Assembly: GCF_004794105.1 (NCBI RefSeq)
Contig: NZ_SRYR01000001.1
Span: 806,001-870,000, forward strand
DNA from: Clostridium sartagoforme
GTDB lineage: Bacteria; Bacillota; Clostridia; Clostridiales; Clostridiaceae
Length of the DNA: 64,000 nucleotides
Direction: 5' to 3'
The notes below the pieces were generated by a model that saw only the letters and a program-made list of their open reading frames with translations, was not told the DNA's origin and did not search any database. The first letter of the stretch is position 1, and the number at the start of each line of letters is the position of its first letter. Positions 55,493 through 64,000 of the stretch are shown one piece after another. The position numbers and the translations under genes are program-made.

Positions 55493-56529
55493 GTAATAAA
55501 GATGTGTTATGGTTTATACTATTAAAGATTTCTAATGATAAAAAAATAAAACTTCTTGAATATTATAAAAATGAAAAGAACATAAGATTAAATAAAAATA
55601 ATATAAAGGACTTAATTGGCAAAAACGATGAAGTCACTGAAGTTATTATAGAGAAGTTAGGCTGTTACTTAATTAATAATGGAATAGGTTATATTACTAT
55701 AAATCATAAGGATTATCCTAAAAATTTATTGGATATAAACGATCCTCCTTATTGTCTATTTTATAAAGGAAATATAAAATTATTAAAGGAAAATTTAGTT
55801 GCTGTAATAGGAGCTAGAAAATGTAGTAGTTATGGCGCTGAAGTAGCTAAAAGAATATCAAAAGAAATAAGCAGAAATAATATAACAGTAGTAAGCGGCT
55901 TAGCAGCTGGAATTGATTCAATTGCCCAGAAGAATGCAATAGATTATAAAGGGAAGACTATAGGGGTTTTAGGCTGTGGTATAGATGTTATTTATCCTAA
56001 ATCTAATAAAAATTTATATTTAGAGATAATAAATAAGGGTGGATTAATAATTTCGGAGTATTTACCTAAGACACCACCTTTGGCTTTTAATTTCCCAAGG
56101 AGAAATAGAATTATAAGTGGAGTTAGTGAAAAATTAATAGTAGTAGAAGCTAGTGATAAAAGTGGGAGTCTTATTACTGTAGGCTTTGCTCTTGAATCTG
56201 GTAAAGATATAATGGCCATACCTGGGCCTGTTATTAATGGTAATAGCTCTGGGTGTAATAAATTAATAAGAGATGGTGCAAAACCTTTTACAGAAATAGA
56301 GGATTTATACGACTTCTTAAATATAGATATAAAAATAAAAGAAAAATTAGCAAAAAATAGTTACAAAGAGCTCTTAATAAGGGAAATAAATAGTGAACCA
56401 AAGCATTTAGATGATATTATAAAATCTGTAAATGTTGACAGAAGGGTACTATTTGAGTTATTATTTGAAATGCAAAATAGAAATGAGATTATTTGCCTGC
56501 CGGGCAATTATTATGCTAAATCAATATAA
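55489..56529 (+). CDS. dprA: DNA processing protein DprA
   Basis: Loads RecA on single-stranded DNA taken up by the cell. 346 residues. Rossmann core with AVIGARKCSSYGAEVAKRIS, VVSGLAAGIDSIAQKNAI, TIGVLGCGIDVIYPKSN, FNFPRRNRIISG, EASDKSGSLITVGFALESGKDIMAIPG. C-terminal winged-helix (HLDDIIKSVNVDRRVLFELL). ATG overlaps the yifB stop behind GGAG. Confidence 0.95.
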   Translation: MSNKDVLWFILLKISNDKKIKLLEYYKNEKNIRLNKNNIKDLIGKNDEVTEVIIEKLGCYLINNGIGYITINHKDYPKNLLDINDPPYCLFYKGNIKLLKENLVAVIGARKCSSYGAEVAKRISKEISRNNITVVSGLAAGIDSIAQKNAIDYKGKTIGVLGCGIDVIYPKSNKNLYLEIINKGGLIISEYLPKTPPLAFNFPRRNRIISGVSEKLIVVEASDKSGSLITVGFALESGKDIMAIPGPVINGNSSGCNKLIRDGAKPFTEIEDLYDFLNIDIKIKEKLAKNSYKELLIREINSEPKHLDDIIKSVNVDRRVLFELLFEMQNRNEIICLPGNYYAKSI

Positions 56530-56535
56530 AAATTA

Positions 56536-56576
56536 AAGGGGGTGTAAACTCCAAAAAAATGAATGGAGTTTGACAT
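56536..56576 (+). promoter_or_regulatory. Hairpin between Shine-Dalgarno and start codon of topA
   Basis: AAGGGGGTG (about 56536-56544), then AAACTCCA (56546-56553) / TGGAGTTT (56564-56571), then five bases and ATG 56577. Folding the hairpin brings the upstream site to about 7 nt from the start. The right arm also contains GGAG, which could act as the site itself if the hairpin opens. A 4-codon frame (MNGV, 56559-56573) lies in the loop and right arm. Confidence 0.65.
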
Positions 56577-58667
56577 ATGGGACAAAATCTTGTAATTGTA
56601 GAATCACCTGCAAAGGCTAAGACTATCGGAAAGTATCTTGGTAAAAATTATACAGTAGAGGCTTCTATGGGTCATGTTAGAGATTTGCCAAAAAGTAAAT
56701 TGGGTGTTGATATTGAGGGGAATTTCGATCCTAAATATATAACTATTAGAGGAAAGGGAGAACTTTTAGCTAAATTAAAAAAAGCTGCTAAAAAATCTGA
56801 TAAGGTTTATCTTGCAACTGACCCCGACCGTGAAGGAGAGGCTATCTCTTGGCATTTAGCTAAAATTTTAAATATTCCTGAGGATAAAAAATGTAGAATA
56901 GTATTTAATGAAATAACAAAAAATGCTGTTAAAGGTGCTATTAAAGAAGCTAGGGAGATAAATAACAATTTAGTAGATGCTCAGCAAGCAAGAAGAATAT
57001 TAGATAGATTAGTTGGATATGAAATAAGTCCTATTTTATGGAAGAATGTAAAATGGGGATTAAGTGCTGGAAGAGTTCAATCTGCTGCACTTAAATTAAT
57101 TTGTGATAAGGAAGAGGAAATAAAGAGCTTTATTCCAAAGGAATACTGGTCCGTAGATTGTATTGCAACTAAGGAAAGAAAAAAGTTTCCTATTAAATTA
57201 ACACAATATAAAGGTAAGAAAATTGAAATTAATACTGAAAATGAAAGTGAAAAAATTATAAAAGAGCTAGAGGAAAATAAATTTGTTGTAAGTAAAGTTA
57301 AAAATGGAAGTAGGGTAAAGAACCCACTACCACCTTTTACAACTAGTACTTTGCAACAAGAAGCTTCAAAAAAATTAAACTTTATGACTAAAAGAACTAT
57401 GTCAATAGCACAAGTTTTATATGAAGGTGTAGAAGTAAAAGGATATGGAACAGTAGGTCTTATTACTTATATGAGAACAGACTCTGTTAGAATATCAAGT
57501 GAAGCACAAAATAAAGCTTTGGAATTTATAAATGAAACTTTCGGAAAAGAATACGCACCGGAAAAGCCAAGGGTATATAAAGGAAAGAAAAATATTCAAG
57601 ATGCCCATGAAGCTATAAGACCTTCAATAATTGAAATAACTCCAGAAATTGCAAAGAAAAATTTAACTCCAGAACAATTTAAGTTATATTCATTAATTTG
57701 GAATAGGTTTATGGCAAGTCAAATGGCTTCTTGCGAATTAAATACAATAAGTGTTGAAGTTAAGAATGGTGATTATAAATTAAAAGCAAGTGGATCTAAT
57801 ATGAAGTTTGATGGATTTATGAAGCTTTATGATTATGCAACAGAAGAAGATAGTCAAGATGTTACTTTACCAAAGCTTAAAGAAGATGAAATATTAGAAA
57901 ATGTTTCGATACAAGGAAACCAACATTTTACCCAACCTCCGGCTAGATATACTGAAGCATCTTTTGTAAAGTTACTAGAAGAGAAGGGTATAGGTAGACC
58001 AAGTACCTATGTTCCTACAATAAGTACTATATTAAGTAGAGATTATATAAGAAGAGAAAAGAAAAACTTAGTTCCTACAGAATTGGGTTTTATAGTAAAT
58101 AATATAGTTAGTGAATATTTTAAGCAAATAGTAGATGTAGATTTTACAGCTGAAATGGAAAAGAACCTAGACCATGTAGAAGAAGGTCAAGAAGAGTGGA
58201 AAAAAGTTGTAGGAGAATTTTTTGAACCATTAAAGGTGGCAATAGAGAAAGCAGAAAAAGAAATATCTAAAGTAGTAATTGAAGATGAAGTTAGTGATGT
58301 GCCTTGTGACAAGTGTGGGAAGATGATGGTTATAAAAAGAGGAAGATATGGCAAGTTCCTTGCTTGTCCAGGATATCCAGAGTGTAAAAATGCTAAGCCT
58401 ATAGTGGAGGAAATAGAAGCACCATGTCCAAAATGCGGAAGCAAGCTTTTAGCTAAGAAGAGCAAAAAAGGAAAGAAATTCTTTGGATGTAGTAGCTATC
58501 CAAACTGTGACTTTGTAAGTTGGAATGAACCTCTAAAAGATAAATGTCCAGATTGTAATTCTTATATGGTTTTAAAATACAGCAAAACTAAAGGGTCTTA
58601 TGCACAATGTTCAAATGCGGAATGTAATAAAATTGTTAATATTAAAAATGAAAAAAGTGAAGAATAA
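56577..58667 (+). CDS. topA: DNA topoisomerase I
   Basis: Type IA topoisomerase that relaxes negative supercoils. 696 residues. TOPRIM domain about 1-115 (VESPAKAKTIGKYLG, TDPDREGEAISWHLAKIL). Active-site Tyr in GLITYMRTDSVRIS near 298. PPARYTEASFVKLLEEKGIGRPSTY follows. Three C-terminal zinc fingers from about 580: CDKCGKMM...CPGYPEC, CPKCGSKLL...CSSYPNC, CPDCNSYM...CSNAEC. The leader hairpin suggests translational control, which would suit supercoiling balance but is not shown. Confidence 0.97.
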   Translation: MGQNLVIVESPAKAKTIGKYLGKNYTVEASMGHVRDLPKSKLGVDIEGNFDPKYITIRGKGELLAKLKKAAKKSDKVYLATDPDREGEAISWHLAKILNIPEDKKCRIVFNEITKNAVKGAIKEAREINNNLVDAQQARRILDRLVGYEISPILWKNVKWGLSAGRVQSAALKLICDKEEEIKSFIPKEYWSVDCIATKERKKFPIKLTQYKGKKIEINTENESEKIIKELEENKFVVSKVKNGSRVKNPLPPFTTSTLQQEASKKLNFMTKRTMSIAQVLYEGVEVKGYGTVGLITYMRTDSVRISSEAQNKALEFINETFGKEYAPEKPRVYKGKKNIQDAHEAIRPSIIEITPEIAKKNLTPEQFKLYSLIWNRFMASQMASCELNTISVEVKNGDYKLKASGSNMKFDGFMKLYDYATEEDSQDVTLPKLKEDEILENVSIQGNQHFTQPPARYTEASFVKLLEEKGIGRPSTYVPTISTILSRDYIRREKKNLVPTELGFIVNNIVSEYFKQIVDVDFTAEMEKNLDHVEEGQEEWKKVVGEFFEPLKVAIEKAEKEISKVVIEDEVSDVPCDKCGKMMVIKRGRYGKFLACPGYPECKNAKPIVEEIEAPCPKCGSKLLAKKSKKGKKFFGCSSYPNCDFVSWNEPLKDKCPDCNSYMVLKYSKTKGSYAQCSNAECNKIVNIKNEKSEE

Positions 58668-58749
58668 GTTAAAGAAAAGCATTACAGTTTAATAATATGA
58701 TAAAATATAGATTTTTTCTAAGGTAATGTCGAAAATACTAAGAAATTTG

Positions 58750-58778
58750 TTGAAAATAAAAAGGTCCTATGATAGTAT
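58750..58778 (+). promoter_or_regulatory. Possible sigma-A promoter of codY
   Basis: TTGAAA (58750-58755), 17 bp, TAGTAT (58773-58778). Good -35, weaker -10. About 80 nt before codY. Confidence 0.45.
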
Positions 58779-58865
58779 AGATTAGTAATAAGAATGTTTT
58801 TGGAAAATTTATATAATTTTAAATTTTCAAAAAATTCAACGGCTTATTTTATAGGAGGAAGATTA

Positions 58866-59642
58866 ATGTCATCATTATTAAATAAAACTAGAATGCTAAA
58901 CAAAATATTGCAGAAATCAGGTACTGATCCAGTAGCCTTTGAAGATATATGTTTACTATTAAGTGATGTTTTAGCTTGTAATGTATATGTAACAAGCAGA
59001 AAAGGAAAAGTACTTGGTTATGCATTTTCTAAAAATTTTGAATGTGATATAATGAAGAAACAAGTGGCTGATGAAAAGAGATTTCCAAAGGATTATAATG
59101 AAAGATTATTAAAGATTCATGAAAGTATGGCTAACCTTTCTAATGAAGGCTTATGTGTTTTTGAAGGAGAAGAAAAATGCATAATGGAAGACAAGATAAC
59201 AACTATAGTACCTATAATAGGTAATAGAGAAAGATTAGGAACTTTAATACTTGCAAGATTTAGAGAAGATTTCACAGATGAGGATTTAGTTCTTGCTGAA
59301 TATAGTGCAACTATAGTTGGACTTGAAATATTAAGATCTAAACAAGTAGAAATAGAAGAAGAGGCTAGAAAGAAAGCAGTAGTACAACTAGCTATTGGTA
59401 CTCTATCTTATTCTGAATTAGAAGCAGTAGAGCACATCTTTGGAGAGTTAGATGGTAATGAAGGTTTATTAGTAGCATCTAAGATTGCAGATAAAGTAGG
59501 AATTACTAGAAGTGTAATAGTAAATGCCCTAAGAAAATTCGAAAGTGCAGGAGTAATTGAATCAAGATCACTTGGAATGAAGGGAACACATATTAAAATC
59601 TTAAACGAAAAGTTATTAGATGAATTAAAAAAAATAAATTAA
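58866..59642 (+). CDS. codY: GTP-sensing transcriptional repressor CodY
   Basis: Global regulator sensing GTP and branched-chain amino acids, repressing nitrogen, transport and virulence genes in rich conditions. ATG 58866 follows AGGAGGA and begins [19 protein letters not shown], the CodY N-terminus; the frame from 58794 is rejected. 258 residues. GAF domain about 1-155 with [12 protein letters not shown] contacting the amino acid. Winged helix from about 200 ([42 protein letters not shown]). Single gene with terminator. Confidence 0.97.
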   Translation: MSSLLNKTRMLNKILQKSGTDPVAFEDICLLLSDVLACNVYVTSRKGKVLGYAFSKNFECDIMKKQVADEKRFPKDYNERLLKIHESMANLSNEGLCVFEGEEKCIMEDKITTIVPIIGNRERLGTLILARFREDFTDEDLVLAEYSATIVGLEILRSKQVEIEEEARKKAVVQLAIGTLSYSELEAVEHIFGELDGNEGLLVASKIADKVGITRSVIVNALRKFESAGVIESRSLGMKGTHIKILNEKLLDELKKIN

Positions 59643-59648
59643 CATAAT

Positions 59649-59686
59649 AAAGAGACATCAGGGTTTAAAAGCTTTGATGTCTTTTT
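59649..59686 (+). terminator. Terminator after codY
   Basis: AAAGAGACATCA / TGATGTCTTTTT with a 14 nt loop, 10 nt after the stop. Confidence 0.9.
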
Positions 59687-59728
59687 ATATAGATAAAATA
59701 ATTATTGCTTATTTAAAAGAAAAAAATG

Positions 59729-59757
59729 TTGCCACTATAATAAGCTTATGTTATACT
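59729..59757 (+). promoter_or_regulatory. Sigma-A promoter of rpsB-tsf
   Basis: TTGCCA (59729-59734), 17 bp, TATACT (59752-59757). Start of transcription about 59764. Confidence 0.75.
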
Positions 59758-59763
59758 AACCTA

Positions 59764-59855
59764 GGTAAGAAAATACACACACTATTAGATTTGTAAAGAT
59801 GGTGACCTTTAATAGAGGTACTTTATAAGAAGATAGTGGAGGAAATAACCAGGAG
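59764..59855 (+). promoter_or_regulatory. Leader of rpsB, possible S2 autoregulatory structure
   Basis: About 100 nt between promoter and rpsB. CTATTA (59782-59787) pairs with TAATAG (59810-59815) around AAAGATGGTGACCTTT, itself partly self-complementary. Ribosomal S2 genes often have such leaders, but I do not recognise a specific family here. Confidence 0.4.
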
Positions 59856-59863
59856 GTAAGAAA

Positions 59864-60565
59864 ATGGCAGTTATATCAATGAAACAATTATTAGAAGCAG
59901 GTGTTCATTTCGGACATCAAACTAGAAGATGGAACCCTAAGATGGCTCCTTATATATTCACAGAAAGAAATGGAATATATATAATCGATCTTCAAAAAAC
60001 AGTTAAGAAAGTAGACGAAGCTTATGACTTCATCAAATCAGTTGCTTTAGAAGGAAAAGACATATTATTTGTTGGAACTAAAAAGCAAGCTCAAGAAGCT
60101 ATCCAAGAAGAAGCTATAAGATCAAACATGCACTTCGTTAATAATAGATGGTTAGGTGGAATGTTAACTAACTTCAATACTATTAAAACTAGAATTGCAA
60201 GATTAGATGCTATAAAAGCTATGGAAGAAGACGGAACTTTCGATGTTTTACCTAAGAAAGAAGTTACTAAGTTAAAAGGCGAAATGGAAAAGCTAGAAAA
60301 GAACTTAGGCGGAATCAAGAACTTAGATGCTGAAAATATTGGAGCAATGTTCGTAGTTGACCCAAGAAAAGAAAGAAATGCAATTGCAGAAGCTAAAATC
60401 TTAGGAATACCAGTTGTAGGTATAGTAGATACTAACTGTGATCCGGAAGAATTAGATTATGTAATTCCAGGAAATGATGATGCTATAAGAGCGGTTAAAT
60501 TAATAACAGCTAAGATGGCTGATGGTATCATTGAAGGAAGACAAGGCGAACAATTAGCTGAATAA
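59864..60565 (+). CDS. rpsB: 30S ribosomal protein S2
   Basis: 233-residue small-subunit protein. Start [32 protein letters not shown] is diagnostic; [26 protein letters not shown] and [31 protein letters not shown] follow. AGGAGGT site. Uses C-ending codons more than the bulk of genes here, in keeping with high expression. tsf follows after a hairpin. Confidence 0.98.
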   Translation: MAVISMKQLLEAGVHFGHQTRRWNPKMAPYIFTERNGIYIIDLQKTVKKVDEAYDFIKSVALEGKDILFVGTKKQAQEAIQEEAIRSNMHFVNNRWLGGMLTNFNTIKTRIARLDAIKAMEEDGTFDVLPKKEVTKLKGEMEKLEKNLGGIKNLDAENIGAMFVVDPRKERNAIAEAKILGIPVVGIVDTNCDPEELDYVIPGNDDAIRAVKLITAKMADGIIEGRQGEQLAE

Positions 60566-60573
60566 TAAAATAA

Positions 60574-60606
60574 GTAAAGGTAGGTGAGGAATCTCATTTA
60601 CCTTTT
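60574..60606 (+). terminator. Attenuating hairpin between rpsB and tsf
   Basis: GTAAAGGTA with inner TGAG pairs to CTCA and TACCTTTT. A short T-run follows (TTTTGACC). Probably a partial terminator lowering tsf relative to rpsB, since no separate tsf promoter is evident. Confidence 0.65.
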
Positions 60607-60650
60607 GACCTAAATAATAAGGTTTACATTAAGTTAGGAGGAATAATAGA

Positions 60651-61562
60651 ATGATTACTGCTCAATCAGTTAAAGAATTAAGAGAAAAAACTGGCGCAGG
60701 TATGATGGACTGCAAGAAGGCCTTAACAGAAGCTCAAGGAGATATGGAAAAGGCTATTGAAATATTAAGAGAAAAGGGATTAGCTGCTGCGGCTAAAAAA
60801 GCTGGAAGAATTGCTGCTGAAGGTATCGTAAAAACTTACATATCTGAAGATTGCAAATCAGCTGGAATAGTTGAATTAAACTGTGAAACTGACTTCGTTG
60901 CTGCTAATGAAGAGTTCGTAAGCTTTGCTACAAGATTAGCAGAAATGGCTTCAACTACAACTTCAACTACTGTTGAAGAATTCGTAGCTGAAAAATTTGA
61001 TGCTGAAAGCACTGTTCAAGAAGCTTTAACAGCTTTAATAGCTAAGCTTGGAGAAAACATGACAGTAAGAAGATTTGAAAAATTCAATGTTGCTGAAGGT
61101 GTAGTAGAAAGCTATATCCACGGTGGCGGAAGAATAGGTGTTGTTGTAGAACTAGGATGTGCTTCAGACAACAAAGAAGTTTTAAAGGCTGTTGCTAAGG
61201 ATGTATGTATGCAAGTTGCTGCTGCAAATCCAAGCTTCTTAAGCAGAGATTTTGTTGATCAAGAATCATTAGAAAAAGAAAAAGAAATCTATAGAGTTCA
61301 AGCTTTAAATGAAGGAAAACCAGAAAACATAGTTGAAAAAATGGTAATGGGAAGAATTCAAAAGTACTACAAAGAAGTATGTCTTTTAGATCAAGCTTGG
61401 GTTAAAGATGGAGATAAGAGCATAAGCAAATACCTTCAAGAAAAATCAAAGGAAGTTGGTTCTCCAATAACTGTTAATAAGTATGTAAGATTCGAAAGAG
61501 GAGAAGGTATCGAAAAGGCTGAAGATAACTTCGCTGAAGAAGTAGCTAAGATGAGTAAGTAA
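60651..61562 (+). CDS. tsf: Elongation factor Ts
   Basis: Exchanges GDP for GTP on EF-Tu. 303 residues. UBA-like N-terminal domain with [21 protein letters not shown] (the TDVNDC-type [12 protein letters not shown] signature), then [15 protein letters not shown] and two core repeats, [16 protein letters not shown]-like region at about 160. AGGAGG site. Codon bias similar to rpsB. Confidence 0.98.
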   Translation: MITAQSVKELREKTGAGMMDCKKALTEAQGDMEKAIEILREKGLAAAAKKAGRIAAEGIVKTYISEDCKSAGIVELNCETDFVAANEEFVSFATRLAEMASTTTSTTVEEFVAEKFDAESTVQEALTALIAKLGENMTVRRFEKFNVAEGVVESYIHGGGRIGVVVELGCASDNKEVLKAVAKDVCMQVAAANPSFLSRDFVDQESLEKEKEIYRVQALNEGKPENIVEKMVMGRIQKYYKEVCLLDQAWVKDGDKSISKYLQEKSKEVGSPITVNKYVRFERGEGIEKAEDNFAEEVAKMSK

Positions 61563-61569
61563 TACAAAG

Positions 61570-61597
61570 GAGAACACAACTGTGTTCTCTTTTTTTA
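61570..61597 (+). terminator. Terminator after tsf
   Basis: GAGAACACA / TGTGTTCTC, then TTTTTTTT. The stem is followed 35 nt later by pyrH, which must depend on read-through or a promoter not recognised. Confidence 0.9.
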
Positions 61598-61632
61598 GAA
61601 ATCTACTTTATAAAAGTATGGAGGTACTAAGA

Positions 61633-62349
61633 ATGGAAAATAGTAAATATAAAAGAGTTATTCTTAAAGTTTCAGGAGAAGCTTTAGCAGGGGAAAAAGG
61701 TATTGGTTTTGATTTTGATTTTATAAAAAGAATTACACTTGAAGTTAAAGATTTAGTGAATATGGGAATAGAAGTTGGCCTAGTAGTTGGTGGAGGAAAT
61801 ATTTGGAGAGGTAGAAGCGGAGAAGGTATGGATAGATCTCAAGCTGACCATATGGGAATGCTTGCAACATGTATTAACGCTTTAGCACTTCAAGATTCTC
61901 TTGAACAAAATGGAGTAATGACAAGAGTTCAAACTGCTATTGAAATGAAAGAAATAGCAGAACCATTTATTAGAAGAAGAGCTGTTAGACATCTTGAAAA
62001 AGGAAGAGTAGTAATATTTGCTGCTGGAACAGGAAACCCATACTTCTCAACTGATACAACTGCTGCTTTAAGAGCTGCCGAAATAGAAGCAGACGTAATT
62101 TTACTAGCTAAAAAAGTAGATGGTGTTTATGATAAAGATCCTCATAAGTATGATGATGCAAAGAAATATGATATACTTACTTATATACAAGTATTAGAGC
62201 AAGGATTACAAGTAATGGATTCTACTGCAACATCTTTATGTATGGATAATAATATTCCAATCTTAGTATTTGGTTTAGAAGAAGAAGGAAATATCAAAAG
62301 AGCTATTTCTGGTGAAAAAATTGGTACATTAGTTACTTCAAAAAAATAG
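61633..62349 (+). CDS. pyrH: UMP kinase
   Basis: Phosphorylates UMP to UDP. ATG 61633 follows GGAGGT; the frame from 61582 begins inside the tsf terminator and is rejected. 238 residues, amino-acid kinase fold. [82 protein letters not shown]. frr follows 9 nt later, the universal pyrH-frr pair. Confidence 0.97.
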   Translation: MENSKYKRVILKVSGEALAGEKGIGFDFDFIKRITLEVKDLVNMGIEVGLVVGGGNIWRGRSGEGMDRSQADHMGMLATCINALALQDSLEQNGVMTRVQTAIEMKEIAEPFIRRRAVRHLEKGRVVIFAAGTGNPYFSTDTTAALRAAEIEADVILLAKKVDGVYDKDPHKYDDAKKYDILTYIQVLEQGLQVMDSTATSLCMDNNIPILVFGLEEEGNIKRAISGEKIGTLVTSKK

Positions 62350-62358
62350 GAGGTTATT

Positions 62359-62916
62359 ATGATAAAGGATATTATTCAAAAAGCTGACGAAAAAATGAAC
62401 AAAACTATTTCTGTATTAAAATCAGATTTATCTACATTAAGAGCAGGTAGAGCTAACCCTACTATGCTTGATAGAATTAAAGTAGACTACTATGGAAGTC
62501 CATGTCCATTAAGTCAAGTAGCTAATATTTCAGCTCCAGAACCAAGAGTATTAGTTATAGCTCCTTGGGAAAAGAGCTTAATGAAAGAAATAGAAAAGGC
62601 TATTTTAACTTCAGATTTAGGAATTAACCCTTCAAATGATGGAAGTGTAATTAGATTAGTAGTTCCAGAATTAACTGAAGAAACTAGAAAGAACTTAGTT
62701 AAGGTAGTTAAGAAAACTGGAGAAGAAGCTAAAGTTGCATTAAGATCTATTAGAAGAGACGCAAATGATAAGGTTAAGGCTCTAAAGAAAGATGGAGAAA
62801 TAACTGAAGACGAACAAAAAAATGCTGAGGACAAAGTTCAAAAAATAATAGATAGTGCTTCTAAGGAAGTTGATACTATAGTTGCGGCAAAAGAAAAAGA
62901 GATTATGTCAATTTAA
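62359..62916 (+). CDS. frr: Ribosome recycling factor
   Basis: Splits ribosomes after termination together with EF-G. 185 residues, helical bundle plus small domain: [69 protein letters not shown] site. Followed by a terminator. Confidence 0.97.
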   Translation: MIKDIIQKADEKMNKTISVLKSDLSTLRAGRANPTMLDRIKVDYYGSPCPLSQVANISAPEPRVLVIAPWEKSLMKEIEKAILTSDLGINPSNDGSVIRLVVPELTEETRKNLVKVVKKTGEEAKVALRSIRRDANDKVKALKKDGEITEDEQKNAEDKVQKIIDSASKEVDTIVAAKEKEIMSI

Positions 62917-62939
62917 AACCTGCAATATGCAGGTTTTTT
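62915..62939 (+). terminator. Terminator after frr
   Basis: AAACCTGCA / TGCAGGTTT with a 3 nt loop, then TTT. Overlaps the frr stop. Confidence 0.9.
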
Positions 62940-62969
62940 CCATACAAAATTGTGGAGGGAACATAGAAT

Positions 62970-63731
62970 ATGTTAGATATTTTTAAAACTAACAAAGATA
63001 AAAAGAAAAGAGAAGAATTAGTTTTAGATAAAGATAATATGCCAAGACACATAGCTATTATTATGGATGGTAATGGAAGATGGGCTAAGCAAAGAAAATT
63101 ACCCAGAACTATGGGGCATAAGGCTGGAGTTGAAACTATTAGAAGAGTAATTAAGGAAACTCATATTTTAGGTATAAAGTATTTAACTCTTTATGCTTTT
63201 TCAACTGAAAATTGGAAAAGACCTAAAGATGAAGTGTCAGCTTTAATGAGATTATTAGTAGAATATTTAAGAAGTGAGCTTCAAGAATTAAATAAAAATG
63301 GTGTAGTTATTAAAATCTTAGGTGATATTAATATGTTACCTAAAGATGCACAAAATGAAGTTAAAGAGGCTATAGAATTAACTAAAAACAATACTGGAGT
63401 TGTCTTAAATATTGCTTTTAATTATGGTGGTAGAGATGAAATAATTAGAGCAGTAAAGCTTGTATCAAATGATGTGAAAAGTGGAAAGCTAAATATTGAA
63501 GATATTGATGAAAAAGCTTTAGAAAAATACTTATATACTAATGGGACACCAGATCCAGATTTAATTATAAGACCTTCTGGAGAACAAAGGATAAGTAATT
63601 TTCTTTTATGGCAATGTGCATATTCAGAATTCTGGTATTCTAATGTATGCTGGCCTGATTTTAAGGAAGAACACTTACATGAAGCCATATATGACTATCA
63701 GCATAGAGATAGAAGATATGGTGGAGTTTAG
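62970..63731 (+). CDS. uppS: Isoprenyl transferase (undecaprenyl diphosphate synthase)
   Basis: Makes the C55 lipid carrier for peptidoglycan from isopentenyl and farnesyl diphosphate. 253 residues. [18 protein letters not shown] (catalytic Asp), [38 protein letters not shown] and [37 protein letters not shown] site. cdsA follows, as in most bacteria. Confidence 0.97.
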   Translation: MLDIFKTNKDKKKREELVLDKDNMPRHIAIIMDGNGRWAKQRKLPRTMGHKAGVETIRRVIKETHILGIKYLTLYAFSTENWKRPKDEVSALMRLLVEYLRSELQELNKNGVVIKILGDINMLPKDAQNEVKEAIELTKNNTGVVLNIAFNYGGRDEIIRAVKLVSNDVKSGKLNIEDIDEKALEKYLYTNGTPDPDLIIRPSGEQRISNFLLWQCAYSEFWYSNVCWPDFKEEHLHEAIYDYQHRDRRYGGV

Positions 63732-63744
63732 TTGAGGTGAAGAA

Positions 63745-64000
63745 ATGAAATTAAATAATAGATATATTGGAGCAGCAATTATAGCACCTTTTATTCTCTT
63801 TATATTTTTAGGAGGAATATGGCTAAAAGGTTTTGCTATTGTTCTATCAGTTTTAGGTTTATATGAATTTTATAATGCCTTAAGAGAAAAGAAATTTAAT
63901 CCAATACCTATAGTTGGGTATATACTTATTGCAGCTTTTTATGCTACAAATAATAACTTTGAATATTTAATGTATATAGTTGTTTTAGCAGCTATAGCAT
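63745..64000 (+). CDS. cdsA: Phosphatidate cytidylyltransferase CdsA (3' end cut off)
   Basis: Integral membrane enzyme forming CDP-diacylglycerol from CTP and phosphatidate. Only the first 85 residues are in the window. ATG follows GAGGTG. Sequence starts MKLNNRYIGAAIIAPFIL, then three hydrophobic segments (about 8-25, 27-42, 55-66) with the linking YEFYNALREKKFNPIPIVGY, typical of the CdsA N-terminus. The catalytic signature lies beyond the window end. Position after uppS supports the name. Confidence 0.88.
   Translation, partial: MKLNNRYIGAAIIAPFILFIFLGGIWLKGFAIVLSVLGLYEFYNALREKKFNPIPIVGYILIAAFYATNNNFEYLMYIVVLAAIA

Noticed and set aside
1-64000. CRISPR arrays, prophage genes, insertion sequences, tRNA or rRNA genes
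   Set aside because: None seen. No regularly spaced repeats, transposase or integrase frames, or tRNA cloverleaf patterns were recognised on either strand.

Overview
The window is a 64 kb piece of a low-GC Gram-positive chromosome. It is best explained as Clostridium sensu stricto. The support is the strong A/T bias, AGGAGG-type ribosome binding sites in front of almost every gene, a sporulation set (SpoIVA, SpoVM, YlbJ), a pta-ackA acetate pathway, CodY, and a housekeeping gene order that follows known clostridial and Bacillus order. The species is not assigned. Almost everything is ordinary core genome. I see no prophage, insertion sequence, CRISPR array, rRNA or tRNA.

Layout. 1-4.0 kb: phosphate uptake operon pstS(partial)-pstC-pstA-pstB-phoU. 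4.0-4.5 kb: a 540 bp gap with no gene. 4.5-8.5 kb: der, gpsA, then spoIVA behind a possible sigma-E promoter. 8.6-11.9 kb: a small protein resembling PBECR-type nuclease-fold domains, an L-asparaginase behind an unidentified structured leader with its own terminator, and a purine permease behind a guanine riboswitch. 12.0-24.8 kb: one long run yicC-remA-gmk-rpoZ-coaBC-priA-def-fmt-metallopeptidase-rsmB-rlmN-PP2C-prkC. 24.8-33.4 kb: rsgA-rpe-thiN-spoVM, rpmB on the other strand, yloU-fakA, recG, rsmD-coaD and a coiled-coil protein. 33.4-36.1 kb: ylbJ and tmcAL on the minus strand. 36.3-42.8 kb: pta-ackA, DUF177-rpmF-plsX, acpP, rnc, a radical SAM protein and a 30-residue membrane protein. 42.8-53.9 kb: smc-ftsY-ylxM-ffh-rpsP-khpA, rimM-trmD, rplS, rbgA-rnhB, then yraN reversed. 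54.0-64.0 kb: yifB-dprA-topA, codY, rpsB-tsf-pyrH-frr-uppS-cdsA(partial).

How the genes fit together. SpoVM (23 aa, easy to miss) and SpoIVA are partners at the forespore surface. PrkC and the PP2C phosphatase are a kinase/phosphatase pair. Def and Fmt handle the formyl group of initiator Met. FtsY, Ffh and YlxM belong to signal recognition. PlsX, AcpP, GpsA and CdsA feed phospholipid synthesis. CoaBC and CoaD are two steps of coenzyme A synthesis.

The most unusual signals are in RNA rather than protein. They are an unassigned aptamer-like leader plus terminator upstream of the asparaginase, two genes (khpA, topA) in which a hairpin sits between a strong Shine-Dalgarno sequence and the start codon, and a structured leader without a normal ribosome binding site in front of DUF177-rpmF. 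Many start codons were moved downstream from the longest open frame to the codon that follows a good ribosome binding site; each case is stated.
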